Notes: generated by a model not told the origin, from the letters alone. A stretch of 64,000 nucleotides of DNA from Nitrosomonas sp. Nm132 (GCF_900100485.1 NZ_FNDH01000011.1:1-64000), one strand, 5' to 3'. Shown: positions 20,801 to 30,034, numbered from the stretch's first letter. Translations and numbers: made by a program.

Positions 20801-21807
20801 CTTCTGGAAATGGCCAGGTGAGCCTAAATAAGCAACAACTCACGATCGATGGAAAATTGACAACCGATGCCGGTTTTTTACTCCAGCCTGAAGCTGGACA
20901 ACCACAATTATCTGATGATGTGGTCATCATTGGGCAGTCTGCTCTCCCTGCCAATTCTCAGAAGATTCTGGTAAATCTGGACGCTACATTGGATTTAGGG
21001 GAACATTTCTACTTGCGCGCGTCTGGGTTAGAAGGCCGATTAGCTGGGCAATTGCATTTAAGCAGCAAACCTGGACGAGCACTGCATGCAATCGGAACGA
21101 TTGCTGCTCGTGATACGCTCTTTAATGCTTATGGCCAACGCTTAACGGTGCAACGCGGTATCGTCAGCTTTGATGGCCCCCTCGACGATCCAGCACTGAA
21201 CGTACTGGCAGTCCGCAAGGATTTACCTGTGAACGCAGATGCTAGCGCCTATTATGATCGACGCTTGGGCGCAGGCAGCATCGCTAGCTCTGATAGCCCC
21301 GGGCTCAACGCACTGTCAGCCCGCAAGGATCTGGCTGTGGAAGCAGGTGTTCAAGTCACGGGTACGGTACGCCATCCGATTATTAAGCTGGTATCCACCC
21401 CCAACGTCCCCGATTCTGAAAAGCTATCTTGGATCGTATTGGGACGTGCGCCTGATGCCAGCGGCGTGGATACTTCATTGCTGATCGCTGCTGCTAGCTC
21501 TATTCTAGGTGGGCAATCCGGCGGTGGTGTGATTGATCAAATCGGTCAAGCGCTGGGTGTCGATGAGTTTTCGATTAGACAACAGCAGGCGACCGGGAGT
21601 ACAACCGACAGCGCATTAAGCAGCCAGATCGGCGTTGTCGGTAAGCGTCTTAGCTCGCGTGCCTATCTTAGTTATGAACGAGGACTCACCACCGCAGCCG
21701 CGGGTATCACCAAACTCACCTACAGCCTGACACGAAATATTACTCTAGTGACCCGCGCAGGTGACGATAATGCAATCGATCTGTACTATACTTTTCAGTA
21801 TGATTGA
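17833..21807 (+). CDS. tamB: Translocation and assembly module inner-membrane subunit TamB
   Basis: A 1324-residue AsmA-like protein that spans the periplasm as a long beta-taco groove and moves phospholipid or protein between membranes together with TamA. One N-terminal membrane anchor (SWLFIFSLSLTLTLAASSIW) is followed by about 1000 residues of beta-rich repeats and the C-terminal DUF490 domain, ending in YYTFQYD. In that domain LNVLAVRKDLPVN (from 21196) is repeated as LNALSARKDLAVE (from 21304), offset by exactly 108 bp, an in-frame internal duplication of 36 codons. It is co-transcribed with tamA. Confidence 0.93.
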   Translation: MQNNDTNPKPRKNSKKSWLFIFSLSLTLTLAASSIWVTTSTTGLRFLLSTVSHFSGERIIFEDVNGTLRALSIKKISYTSDDLRSTIDDIELHWQPQLLFSKQLSIDMLAVNAIELQSSPSTEPSVLPESLRLPLSIAIQKLEIGVLQILTIGKETPDLTVTNIAASVESDAHRHLLQKISLDLELGKLTGLVQLSPDRPFNLNAQITLDNQQHAANSAIPEASVSINLIGNLEEINGTITGMSAGAQGKGEFVVRPFATMPLAKLQLSLDQLNPQAFWVDMPKANLSIDAHLLENTAGKLQGSMIIKNGLPLPLDQNGLPVMEVRAQSSISMEEIQLDGILLKLADNASITGHFAWQIAQATGSADLKVNQLNPAALDTRLKAAKINGSLKLAGDTATQQGMISLRDKALSLEASLTRTEAAVSLEKLTLRHDTSTLTGRGQLNLKESQSFHFEGMLGQFNLASFMQAPPSNLNATLKFSGKLAPQISGVASFTVTKSQFAQQPVIGKGQLAFDDTKRIKSEVSLQIGSNQLSTQGAFGNKGDRLLLNIAAPALAQLGLGLEGDLNAQVTLADTLDSPRLLIESSAKRLMISNHHLSNFTITGNLHETAVALDIKTENYRLDTEDYLKSLTITLSGNKARHTLSIETGLPKDSHLAFQTTGKLALPTENPQHFQWNGELEKLSATGLLPFHFLNQPTLSISQKRITLGPARISVAEGEINILDTHWTPQQWSTRGTLAGITLKSENALPQSVQALQMGGEWDITASKQLRGHLRIARERGDWAFLLEDSPLQLGLQQFQFDARAQNGSLSADLVIHGERIGETVANGIIPLVYKDGVWQIAHDLPLSGKINVNVADLSWIGPIVNSNLKSNGRFSIQANVAGTFNHPRLDGSILGEELAIALLDQGMHLQQGSLKAHFNQTLLQINTLTFVAPHQSPPGDPLLSKIKLPKESGQLTVMGAIDYQDQRSHLTIDIDHLPLAQQPDRWIVASGNGQVSLNKQQLTIDGKLTTDAGFLLQPEAGQPQLSDDVVIIGQSALPANSQKILVNLDATLDLGEHFYLRASGLEGRLAGQLHLSSKPGRALHAIGTIAARDTLFNAYGQRLTVQRGIVSFDGPLDDPALNVLAVRKDLPVNADASAYYDRRLGAGSIASSDSPGLNALSARKDLAVEAGVQVTGTVRHPIIKLVSTPNVPDSEKLSWIVLGRAPDASGVDTSLLIAAASSILGGQSGGGVIDQIGQALGVDEFSIRQQQATGSTTDSALSSQIGVVGKRLSSRAYLSYERGLTTAAAGITKLTYSLTRNITLVTRAGDDNAIDLYYTFQYD

Positions 21808-21937
21808 GCAAAACGAGAGTAGATCGGCTTCGACAGTCCTCGGTTAACTTTACCTGTTCGCTCCAAGATTATTTGTAATATTTATTCATGAATCCAACCA
21901 ACGACTACTACTACTCAGAACAGAAGTAATACTCTAA

Positions 21938-22099
21938 CCCTAATATTTCATAAATTCGCGTGATGATCACGCAGGATTTTGATTAATAGGGAAGTTTTGA
22001 GAAGGAGGGGTGTAGTGATTCATACACCCGACTGAGCAAAATCTTTCTTATTAATCAAAAGACAAGTGAGGGCACGCGCCAATTTATGAAATATTCGGG
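21938..22099. mobile_element. 162-bp miniature inverted-repeat element, copy 1
   Basis: The ends are inverted copies of CCCGAATATTTCATAAAT-type sequence (left end CCCTAATATTTCATAAATT, right end AATTTATGAAATATTCGGG). Flanking bases are CTAA (left) and CTAG (right). The interior holds nested hairpins: GCGTGAT-G-ATCACGC, GGGTGTA with TACACCC, and a 12-bp pair TTTTGATTAATA / TATTAATCAAAA. Bases 21968-22061 are identical, on the opposite strand, to the copy at 38338-38499. No coding capacity. It fills most of the 310-bp gap between tamB and the lysozyme-inhibitor-like gene. Confidence 0.88.
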
Positions 22100-22117
22100 C
22101 TAGCTGCGGAGGTTTTT

Positions 22118-22777
22118 CTATCTGCTTTGTGCATGTGCTTCCGATTTCCTGATGCAGCGTACTGCTGAGCTGCCATATCCCCAAGTGATGAGCGCCTCCC
22201 CCTTATGCTCCCATAGGGACTCGTTACGGCCCTGATACTTCGAGCCGCTGGCACTCGGCTGCAGATACATCAGCGATACCTGATCACCGCGCTCAGCAAT
22301 CAGCGTAGGAGGATCGGTCTGGAAGAAGGTGGTCACAATTTCATATTTTGAATCGGAATTACAGGCATAGAAGAAAGGTCCATTGCTGGCAACCAGGCGA
22401 TATCTTGCTTGCAACTCGGCAATGCGAAGCTGATAGCTATCCTCGACACACTTATGCTGATCTTCACTTTTCCAGCAATCGTTCCGTCCCTTGACCCAAC
22501 CACGCTGTTCCGCCTTAAGTACAGGCGGATGTTCATTGACTGCTTTCCTGGACGCCGCAGCGTAAGCCTCAGAAAGCTTCTGGTCCAGCTTAGCCAATTC
22601 TTCATCCTTGCAGATTATCTCTTCGATACTGCCGTTCTTCGTTTTCCTACAGTCGAAGGATGGGATATCAGCAAGAGCTGCGCCAGATGACAAACAAAAG
22701 ACTGAGACCAGCACAACAGGAAAACCAAGCATTGTCATGCTAAGAAAAAAGTATTCATGAGTGCATTGTGCATTCAT
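22118..22777 (-). CDS. LprI/MliC two-domain putative lysozyme inhibitor
   Basis: A secreted 219-residue protein. The N-terminal hydrophobic stretch (LGFPVVLVSVFCLSSGAALA) is a likely signal peptide. Residues about 40-125 match LprI/DUF1311: FDCRKTKNGSIEEIICKDEE, LDQKLSEAY and the Cys-containing RNDCWK. The C-terminal 85 residues resemble the MliC/PliC c-type lysozyme inhibitor fold (FYACNSDSKYEIV, ERGDQVSLMYLQPSASGSKY, WGYGSSAVRC). Both families are linked to lysozyme inhibition in the envelope. GGAGG lies close to the first ATG, so a slightly later start (residue 14) is possible. Confidence 0.8.
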   Translation of the reverse strand: MNAQCTHEYFFLSMTMLGFPVVLVSVFCLSSGAALADIPSFDCRKTKNGSIEEIICKDEELAKLDQKLSEAYAAASRKAVNEHPPVLKAEQRGWVKGRNDCWKSEDQHKCVEDSYQLRIAELQARYRLVASNGPFFYACNSDSKYEIVTTFFQTDPPTLIAERGDQVSLMYLQPSASGSKYQGRNESLWEHKGEALITWGYGSSAVRCIRKSEAHAQSR

Positions 22778-22803
22778 TGCCTCCTATTGGAATGATCCCG
22801 AGC

Positions 22804-23244
22804 CTAGCGGTGATCTCCTCTACCGTAAGCAGCACGCTCTACCTTGCTTACCTGCCAAAGTCCATCTTTCCCCACCTTAAGGTAAAGTATAAATTGTTCC
22901 CCATTCAGTGAATCATCAGCATATCCCAGGAACTCTACTGTCACAACGGCTTCAGAGTAGGGTTCTTCTCCTTTTCCAAATTTCGCCAAGATTTTTTGCT
23001 CTCGCCCTGCTATGGCTGTGCCCATTGATTCAGTTGCTAAATAGAGCGCAGTTTTGTAGGCCAGAATCATGGGTTGGTGAAGCAATGTCTTGTCTATCTT
23101 CGCTGCGACCGAGATCTCTTCCTGAACTTGAGCAAGGTCAACCAAGGTAGCTGGTTTCCAGAAATCTTCCGCTTTGGCAATCGATATCCAGAGGATGGAG
23201 GTGACGAGACTGATTATGATCACTTTCAAGTAATGGGATTTCAT
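22804..23244 (-). CDS. Secreted protein of unknown function
   Basis: A 146-residue protein with a clear signal peptide (VIIISLVTSILWISIAKA, cleavage after AKA) and a good AGGAG site 9 nt before the ATG. The mature part is a mixed helix-strand domain with VVTVEFLGYADDSLNGEQF and LYLKVGKDGLWQVSKVER, which suggests a small NTF2/DUF4864-like fold, but I cannot name a family with confidence. No cysteines or metal motifs are seen. It lies 26 bp upstream of the lysozyme-inhibitor-like gene on the same strand, so the two are probably co-transcribed and both act in the envelope. Confidence 0.7.
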   Translation of the reverse strand: MKSHYLKVIIISLVTSILWISIAKAEDFWKPATLVDLAQVQEEISVAAKIDKTLLHQPMILAYKTALYLATESMGTAIAGREQKILAKFGKGEEPYSEAVVTVEFLGYADDSLNGEQFILYLKVGKDGLWQVSKVERAAYGRGDHR

Positions 23245-23459
23245 TGTCTGTGCTCCTTATCCTTTTACGTAAGCCTCGCTAAGCTATATGGAGTCATCTG
23301 ACGATACGCCATTGAGTCATGCAATCTGGTAATTCAGGTATTTCGGCAATAAACAGCTTGTCTTTTTCACTCGAATAAATAATAGTTTCGTATTTATACA
23401 TCACTATTTACCTGCCAATGAACTCCTTTGTATTCATTTCATCATCTTTTGACAAATAA

Positions 23460-26400
23460 CTACTCTGATTTTTCTTTTGCAGAAAAGGAATCATCGGCCT
23501 CAATTTGTTTGGTTTCAGATACTGCTTCAGACACGGAATGTTCAGCTTGTCGCTTGATTTTTCCAATCAATACGAAAAATAGCGGCACAAAAAAGATCGC
23601 TAGAAATGTGGCGGCCAACATACCGCCGAATACGCCCGTTCCGATGGAGTTCCGGCTCGCTGCGCCCGCTCCCGATGCAATCACCAGCGGAAATACACCG
23701 AGAATGAAGGCCATGGAGGTCATGATGATAGGCCGGAAACGAAGGCGTGCCGCCTCAAGCGCTGCGTCGACTAGGGATACACCTTCGGCATAGCGTTGAT
23801 TGGCAAACTCGACGATCAGGATTGCATTTTTAGCAGCCAGTCCGATCAGGGTGACTAAGCCGATTTGAAAATAAATGTCATTGCTCAGTTCTCGCGTCCA
23901 GATGGCTAGCAGCGCTCCAAAAATCCCAAAAGGTATCGCAAGAATAACCGCAAATGGAATAGACCAACTTTCGTATAAAGCAGCCAATACCAGAAAGACC
24001 ATGAGTAGCGCAAAAGAAAATACCAGCACAGATTGTCCCCCAGCTTTGCGCTCCTGGAAGGATATCCCGCTCCAATCAAGCGTGTAGCCCTTTGGAGTCA
24101 GAATTTCATTCGCTACCTGCTCCAGTGCATCAAGCGCCTGCCCTGAACTATAACCGGGCGCAGCGCCTCCCAGCACGAGCGCTGAATTGAAGCCGTTGAA
24201 ATGGGTCACCGGGTCTGACCCGCTGTTAAATTCAGTGGTTACAACGGAACTCAGCGGAATCATGGTGCTTGTCGTGCCATCCTGGGCGCGTACATAGATT
24301 TTACTAATGTCATCCGGGTTAGACCGGTATTCGGGCAATGCTTCCGTTTGCACCCGGTAGATGCGGCCAAATTTCACAAAATCATTGATATACAGATTTC
24401 CAAAATAAGCCTGCATAGTATCGAAAACTTCAGAAATAGGTACACCCAATGCTTTGGCCCGTTCCCGGTCTACCTGAGCGTAAAGCCTGGGGGCGCTTAC
24501 ACGAAAACTGGTGCTGGCAACGGCGATCGCAGGATGTTCCATGGCTTTAGTCACAAATTCCTGAGCGACCGCAGCAAATTCGGAAAAATCGCCCCCACTC
24601 GGATCTTGCAATTGAACCGAGAAACCTCCAGTAGAACCCAGCCCACTGATCGAGGGCGCATTAAAGGCCAGGATCAAGGCCTCAGGGATTTTGGCAAACT
24701 CCTGAAAAGCTGCCGCAATCAGACTGGGGACCTGCTCATGCGCATTTTTGCGGGTATCCCAATGGTTTAATGGGATGAACATCGTTGCCTGATTGGTTCC
24801 ACGGGTTCCGAACACAAAATTCTGACCAGCCAGCGTATCCGTTGAATGCACTGCCGGAATCGATTGGAAGTAGCTTTCTATCTTACTCAGTACTTCAGTG
24901 GTTCGCGTCAAAGAAGCACCGTCTGGCAACTGGACGATGGTAATAAAATAACCTTGGTCTTCTTCCGGAAGAAAACTACCTGGAATGGTTCTGAATAGGC
25001 CAAGGATAATGAATATCAATACCAAAAAAATGGCTATCGACATCACCGACCGCTTAAGGATGATGCTGACAGCCCCGACATAGCGTGTTTGCATCCAATC
25101 AAATGACCGATTAAATATTTCCCAGAACCGATTGGAGGAACCATGGCTCGGCTTGAGAACCAAGGCGCACAGAGCAGGACTGAGGGTTAGCGCCACGAGC
25201 CCGGAAATCGCAACGGACAACGCAATGGTAATCGCAAATTGTTTATACAATTCACCGGTAATTCCCCCCAAAAAGGCGGCGGGTACAAACACAGCAGTCA
25301 GCACCAGAACGATCGCAATCACCGGCCCGGTCACCTCCCCCATCGCTTTTTTTGCTGCATCCTTTGGCGATAGCCCACTCTTGGCCATATGCCGCTCAAC
25401 ATTCTCGACTACCACAATCGCATCGTCCACCACGATACCAATGGCCAGGACCATACCGAACAGAGTAAGCGTATTAATAGAAAACCCCAGCGCTTCCATA
25501 CCCGCGAGCGTTCCAATCAGCGAAACAGGAACGGCAAGAGCCGGAATGAGCGTCGCACGCCAACTCTGCAAAAAAAGAAAGACGACCAGGATGACTAAGA
25601 GCAACGCCTCACTGAGGGTCTTCACGACCTCTTTGATGGAAACATCAACGAATGCAGTAGTGTCGTAGGGGATGTCGTAGGACACGCCTGCCGGAAAACT
25701 TTTGGTTAGCTTGTCCATTTCCTGGCGGACTCGCTGAACGGTATCGAGCGCATTAGCGCCCGGGGAAAGAAAAGTCAAAATAAACGTATTGGGTTTTCCA
25801 TTCCACCGTCCTGCAAGATCATAGGATTGCGCCCCCAGCTCCACCCGCGCGACATCGCGCATTCGCACCATGGAGCCATCCGGATAAGCGCGAATAATCA
25901 TGTCTTCAAATTCCTTGACCTCGCTCATCCGGCCGCGCGTAATGACCGGGATAGTAAGTTCTGTCCCTTGCGGCGTAGGTTCACGGCCTATCCTGCCAGC
26001 CGGGAAATCCCGATTTTGCTCTCGAACGACAGCCGCAATTTCGGTCGGTGTAAGATTAAGCTGCGCCATACGAATAGGATCGAGAATTAACCGCATGGAA
26101 TAATTCTGACCACCAAAAATAATGGCGTCGCCGACGCCAGGCAGCCGTTTCACGTTATCGAGAATTCGCAGCAGCCCATAATTCGACAGATAAACAGTAT
26201 CATGCTTAGGATCGGTGGAGCTCAACGCAATGACCGCCAGCAAATCAGGCGATGTCTTTTTTACCGTAATGCCCTGACGAATGACTTCATCCGGCAGTTG
26301 AGGCTCGGCAAGACGCTGCCGGTTCTGCGTTTGCACTTGGGCAATATCCACATCCGTTCCGATCTCGAATGTGAGCTTCATTGTCATGTGCCCATCGTTC

Positions 26401-26651
26401 GTACTGGTCGATTCGTAATACAGAAGGTTATCGATACCAGGCAGTTGCACCTCAATTGGGCGCGCTACGGCTTCTGCGACCACTTCTGCACTGGCACCGG
26501 GATAATCCGCATCGATTTGCACCATGGGCGGGGTAATTTGCGGAAACTGTGCGATGGGTAACGCCTGCAACGCAACCAGACCCATTAGGACAATGATGAT
26601 CGATAAGACCGATGCAAAAATAGGCCGGTCAATAAAAAAGTGTGAACTCAT
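23460..26651 (-). CDS. RND efflux pump inner-membrane transporter (HAE1 family)
   Basis: A proton-driven multidrug or hydrophobe exporter of 1063 residues, close to AcrB/MexB (about 1045). It starts FFIDRPIFASVLSIIIVLMG, as in the family. The TM4 proton relay is seen in MVLAIGIVVDDAIVVVENVER (the paired Asp), with large periplasmic loops after TM1 and TM7. The C-terminal tail has a short polar extension (SAKEKSE). The start codon overlaps the stop of the membrane-fusion-protein gene (ATGA). Order of transcription is outer-membrane channel, adaptor, pump. Substrates cannot be predicted; no local regulator is present. Confidence 0.94.
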   Translation of the reverse strand: MSSHFFIDRPIFASVLSIIIVLMGLVALQALPIAQFPQITPPMVQIDADYPGASAEVVAEAVARPIEVQLPGIDNLLYYESTSTNDGHMTMKLTFEIGTDVDIAQVQTQNRQRLAEPQLPDEVIRQGITVKKTSPDLLAVIALSSTDPKHDTVYLSNYGLLRILDNVKRLPGVGDAIIFGGQNYSMRLILDPIRMAQLNLTPTEIAAVVREQNRDFPAGRIGREPTPQGTELTIPVITRGRMSEVKEFEDMIIRAYPDGSMVRMRDVARVELGAQSYDLAGRWNGKPNTFILTFLSPGANALDTVQRVRQEMDKLTKSFPAGVSYDIPYDTTAFVDVSIKEVVKTLSEALLLVILVVFLFLQSWRATLIPALAVPVSLIGTLAGMEALGFSINTLTLFGMVLAIGIVVDDAIVVVENVERHMAKSGLSPKDAAKKAMGEVTGPVIAIVLVLTAVFVPAAFLGGITGELYKQFAITIALSVAISGLVALTLSPALCALVLKPSHGSSNRFWEIFNRSFDWMQTRYVGAVSIILKRSVMSIAIFLVLIFIILGLFRTIPGSFLPEEDQGYFITIVQLPDGASLTRTTEVLSKIESYFQSIPAVHSTDTLAGQNFVFGTRGTNQATMFIPLNHWDTRKNAHEQVPSLIAAAFQEFAKIPEALILAFNAPSISGLGSTGGFSVQLQDPSGGDFSEFAAVAQEFVTKAMEHPAIAVASTSFRVSAPRLYAQVDRERAKALGVPISEVFDTMQAYFGNLYINDFVKFGRIYRVQTEALPEYRSNPDDISKIYVRAQDGTTSTMIPLSSVVTTEFNSGSDPVTHFNGFNSALVLGGAAPGYSSGQALDALEQVANEILTPKGYTLDWSGISFQERKAGGQSVLVFSFALLMVFLVLAALYESWSIPFAVILAIPFGIFGALLAIWTRELSNDIYFQIGLVTLIGLAAKNAILIVEFANQRYAEGVSLVDAALEAARLRFRPIIMTSMAFILGVFPLVIASGAGAASRNSIGTGVFGGMLAATFLAIFFVPLFFVLIGKIKRQAEHSVSEAVSETKQIEADDSFSAKEKSE

Positions 26652-27889
26652 GGCACGTTTTGGGTAATTGGTTCTTCCGAATGAATGGAAGAGGAGATTT
26701 TTTCTTTCTGGTTTTCAATGGCATCCACTCGCGTTCCTGGCAGGATTCGATGAAAGCCGTCTACCACCACCCGCTCTCCTACATACAGCCCCGCTTCGAT
26801 CAACCATTCGTTACTATGCCACGCGCTGGCTTGAATCGGCCGGAGCTCCGCTTTCTCTTCCTCGTCAATCACATAGACAAATGAACCACTCGTTCCCTGC
26901 TGAACGGCACGCTGGGGGATGAGAATAGCGTTGCTCCGAATGTAGCCCTTGATACGAATCTTGACGAACTGGCCAGGGTAAAAATAGGACTGTCCAGGTT
27001 CTTTTGCTCCTTCTGGATTGGGAAATTTGAATCGCCCTTGCAGGGTACCCGTTTCAGGTCGCAAGGCAACATCCGAGAAATCCAGCATGCCTTCCTCTGG
27101 ATACACGCTCCCATCCGAAAAAGTCATCACCCCGCGTAATTGAAAGAGATCGGGCCTCTGGACTTTAAGTGCAGCAAGTTCGCGACGGCGCCGCAGGAGA
27201 TAGCTTTCAGGAACGCTCACATTGACATACATGGGATCGAGCTGATCGATCGTGGCTAACAGGGTGGTCTGGGCAGAGATCAATCGCCCTTCGTAGAAAT
27301 GGCTCCTGCCGATGCGGCCGTTCACCGGCGCAGAGATCAGGGTATTGTCGAGATCGAATTTTGCCTTGATCAGATCATTTTGTGCAGCCTCCCGAGCAGC
27401 TTTGGCTGCCAGCACTTCCGCCTGAGCATCATCAACATTTTTTTTGCTGACAGCCTGTTTCTCAAGCAGCGGTTTCACACGCGCCAAATCTTGTTTAGCC
27501 TGAGTCAGTCGGGCCTGAGCCTCGGCCACTTTGGCTTTGCTACTGAGGTAAATGGCTTTAAATGGCACGGGATCAATCAGGTACAGCCGGTCTCCTTTTT
27601 TTATATTCCGGCCCTCGGTAAAATAAACTTGTTTGATGATGCCACTGACCTGCGAGCGAATCTCCACCGGGCGGAAAGCTTCAGTCTGCCCGATAAATTC
27701 CGCTTCATCTTCAATCGCCCGGGCAGCCACAGTAATGACCCCCACTTGAGGAGCAGGTGGGGATGTGCTTGTAGACGCCTTCTCTGAGCAACCAGCAAGC
27801 AGAACCAGGAACAACCCGATACTCATGCCTGTCATGGCACGCCCTATTCGAGCGGTTAATGCGGTTAGCCATTGAATAGTTTGATGCAT
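26648..27889 (-). CDS. RND efflux periplasmic adaptor (membrane fusion protein)
   Basis: A 413-residue AcrA/MexA-like lipoprotein linking the inner-membrane pump to the outer-membrane channel. The lipobox is LVLLAGCSEK. The barrel-sandwich hybrid segments VEIRSQVSGIIKQVYF and LISAPVNGRIGRS flank a helical hairpin (about residues 125-185). The C-terminal beta-barrel and membrane-proximal domain (FVKIRIKGYIRSNAILIPQ, ERVVVDGFHRILPGTRV) complete the family pattern. Translationally coupled to the pump gene downstream; about 120 bp separate it from the channel gene upstream. Confidence 0.93.
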   Translation of the reverse strand: MHQTIQWLTALTARIGRAMTGMSIGLFLVLLAGCSEKASTSTSPPAPQVGVITVAARAIEDEAEFIGQTEAFRPVEIRSQVSGIIKQVYFTEGRNIKKGDRLYLIDPVPFKAIYLSSKAKVAEAQARLTQAKQDLARVKPLLEKQAVSKKNVDDAQAEVLAAKAAREAAQNDLIKAKFDLDNTLISAPVNGRIGRSHFYEGRLISAQTTLLATIDQLDPMYVNVSVPESYLLRRRRELAALKVQRPDLFQLRGVMTFSDGSVYPEEGMLDFSDVALRPETGTLQGRFKFPNPEGAKEPGQSYFYPGQFVKIRIKGYIRSNAILIPQRAVQQGTSGSFVYVIDEEEKAELRPIQASAWHSNEWLIEAGLYVGERVVVDGFHRILPGTRVDAIENQKEKISSSIHSEEPITQNVP

Positions 27890-28010
27890 AGATTCAACTC
27901 TTAGTTATTCTTGAAAAAGAAAAGATCTTTGAAAGACAGGTTATATGATAATCAAATATCTGTCGAAAATATCAGCTTCTGGTAAAGTTCAACTCGACTA
28001 CTCCCCATCA

Positions 28011-29405
28011 TCACGGCATCCATCCGCCACCCAAGGCTTTATAAAGCTGAACGACCGATACCAAATGAAGACGGTGCGTTGCCATGAGCGCGAATTCGGC
28101 ATCGAATAGCGTACGCTTGGCAAGGAGCACATCCACATAACTAGTAATTCCTCCTTCGTAACGAAGGTCGGCTACACGCAAGGCTGAGCGTAACGACTCG
28201 ACCTGTTCTTGCTGCGCTTTACGCTGATCATTGGCGGTACCAATGGCCACCAGCGCATCTTCCACTTCCTTGAACGCCACAAGAATGGTTTGTTCGTATT
28301 GTGCCAGCGCCTGCTTCGCTCGCGCTTCCGCAGCCCGTTGCTCAAAACCCAGGCTTTGTGCGTTCAGCAGTGGACCGGCCAGCCCAATTCCACCCACACC
28401 GAACTCGCTATCAGAGAGTAACAGATTGGATAACTCCGGGCTGGCCACTCCCAGAAAACCTGTCAGCGAAAACTTGGGAAATCGTTCCGCTTTGGCCACG
28501 CCGATTCTGGCAGTGGCAGCCGCCAAGGTTTGTTCGGCCTGAAGGATATCAGGACGCCGTTGCAACAACTCGGAAGGCAAACCCGCCGGCACTTCGGGTG
28601 GTATCAGCTGTTCTGTCAGGGGATAGCCGCGCGCAATCGACGCCGGATTCCTTCCCAGCAACACACTGAGTTCATTTTCCTTCTGAATCATGAGTCGCTT
28701 GAGTTCGGCTACCCGCGCGGCAGCATTCGCACGCTCCGCTTCGAATTGATCCAGATCGAGGCGGGAAATGACCCCTTCTTGCAACTGCGCTCGGGAAATG
28801 GCCACCGATTCTTCCCACGAAAACAATGCGCGCCGCGCGATATCCAGCTGCATATCAAATTGCAAAAGATCAAAATAAGCCTGCGCCACTGCGCTGATTA
28901 GCGTCAGAATGACTGCACGGCGGTTTTCCTCACGCGCCAGCAGATCGGCACGAGCGGCCTCATTGGAGCGACGGATCCTGCCCCAGATATCCAGCTCCCA
29001 ATTAAGGGTTGCCCGACCGTAATAATTGAAAGGTGTCGCAAATCCGGGAACAGAGAATCCTCCGAGCTTACCTGCCGCAGGAGCATTGGCATCTATTTCT
29101 ATTTTGGGCAGAAAATCCATGCGCGCAGTATCTAGACGGGCTTGAAGCTCCTCAACACTCGCTACGGCCTGCTTGAGATCTTTATTCTCCTGTAAAGCCT
29201 GGTTGATGAGCCGCTGCAGTTCTTCATCATGGAGAAGCTCCCACCAGGGGAGATTGGCGATGGACTGTCCTTCCGTCCGGGTCATACGAAAATTATCGGC
29301 GGTATCGAGACGAGGCCGTGAATAATCGGGTCCCATGGCGCAGGATACCATCAACAAGCTCGGGAGTAACCACACCATACGGAACCAGCAGTGATGGCGT
29401 TTCAT
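28011..29405 (-). CDS. Outer-membrane efflux channel lipoprotein (NodT/OprM family)
   Basis: A trimeric TolC-like channel for the RND pump. The start is placed at the ATG giving MKRHHCWFRMVWLLP, because this makes a compact lipoprotein signal with lipobox SLLMVSCAMGPDYSRP; the open frame continues upstream to 29597 and the ribosome-binding site near this ATG is poor, so the start is uncertain. From it the protein has 464 residues, the normal size. Two repeated OEP domains are visible, including ELDIWGRIRRSNEAARADLL and the C-terminal VADLRYEGGITSYVDVLLA. First gene of the efflux operon. Confidence 0.88.
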   Translation of the reverse strand: MKRHHCWFRMVWLLPSLLMVSCAMGPDYSRPRLDTADNFRMTRTEGQSIANLPWWELLHDEELQRLINQALQENKDLKQAVASVEELQARLDTARMDFLPKIEIDANAPAAGKLGGFSVPGFATPFNYYGRATLNWELDIWGRIRRSNEAARADLLAREENRRAVILTLISAVAQAYFDLLQFDMQLDIARRALFSWEESVAISRAQLQEGVISRLDLDQFEAERANAAARVAELKRLMIQKENELSVLLGRNPASIARGYPLTEQLIPPEVPAGLPSELLQRRPDILQAEQTLAAATARIGVAKAERFPKFSLTGFLGVASPELSNLLLSDSEFGVGGIGLAGPLLNAQSLGFEQRAAEARAKQALAQYEQTILVAFKEVEDALVAIGTANDQRKAQQEQVESLRSALRVADLRYEGGITSYVDVLLAKRTLFDAEFALMATHRLHLVSVVQLYKALGGGWMP

Positions 29406-29605
29406 CCTTGATAAACAAGCGATTAATGACGTTTTTCTGAATCGAGCAAAAGCCATGCTGGCTGTATCAACCTGCTTAAGATTCACAACTGAAGCAACTA
29501 CCCCCATCAGACGAGAATGCCTTAATTGCAACAACATGCCATTTCCTATTTCTGCCTCTTGGAAAGTGTAAAAAAACTGAGTTATGTCCTTGTTCACATA
29601 CCTGA

Positions 29606-30034
29606 TTAAGACGACTCAGCAGCAACGTTAATCATCCAGCTGATGCTAAAGCGGTCGGTGAGCATGCCGAAACGCGATGACCAGAACGTTTTGGTCAGCG
29701 GCATCTGTACTTCACCATCATCGGCAAGTGCAGCAAAAACACGGTCAACCTCGGCTTCTGTGGGTACGGTAAGCGACAGGGAAAAGCCACTAAACTTCGA
29801 ACCTTCCTGACATCCGTCGGAAGCCATCAGTGTACTTCCACCGATACGGAAAGTAGTATGCATGATTTTGTTTTCAAAGTCTGGTTGAAGCATGCCGGGC
29901 GGGGGAGATTCAGGGCTGTCTTTGTGGCGCAAAAATATCTCCACCTGTGCACCGAGTGCTGTACGGTAGAAATCGAGCGCCTCTTCGCAGCGCCCACCGA
30001 AAAATAGATAAGGTTGGATGACAGTGTTTGGCAT
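29606..30034 (-). CDS. VOC-superfamily protein (PhnB/YjdN-like)
   Basis: A 142-residue glyoxalase/bleomycin-resistance-fold protein. NTVIQPYLFFGGRCEEALDF and YRTALGAQVE form the first beta-alpha-beta unit; KIMHTTFRIGGSTLMASDG and the C-terminal WSSRFGMLTDRFSISWMIN are typical of the PhnB/YjdN subgroup, often annotated as 3-demethylubiquinone methyltransferase by error. The real substrate is unknown. It is followed upstream by a broken AHSA1 gene; the two families often neighbour each other, so this is probably the surviving half of a pair. Confidence 0.85.
   Translation of the reverse strand: MPNTVIQPYLFFGGRCEEALDFYRTALGAQVEIFLRHKDSPESPPPGMLQPDFENKIMHTTFRIGGSTLMASDGCQEGSKFSGFSLSLTVPTEAEVDRVFAALADDGEVQMPLTKTFWSSRFGMLTDRFSISWMINVAAESS

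Noticed and set aside
25132-25668. 178-codon plus-strand frame within the RND pump gene
   Set aside because: Composition is Thr/Ser/Ala-rich shadow coding opposite a strongly conserved transporter; no ribosome-binding site.
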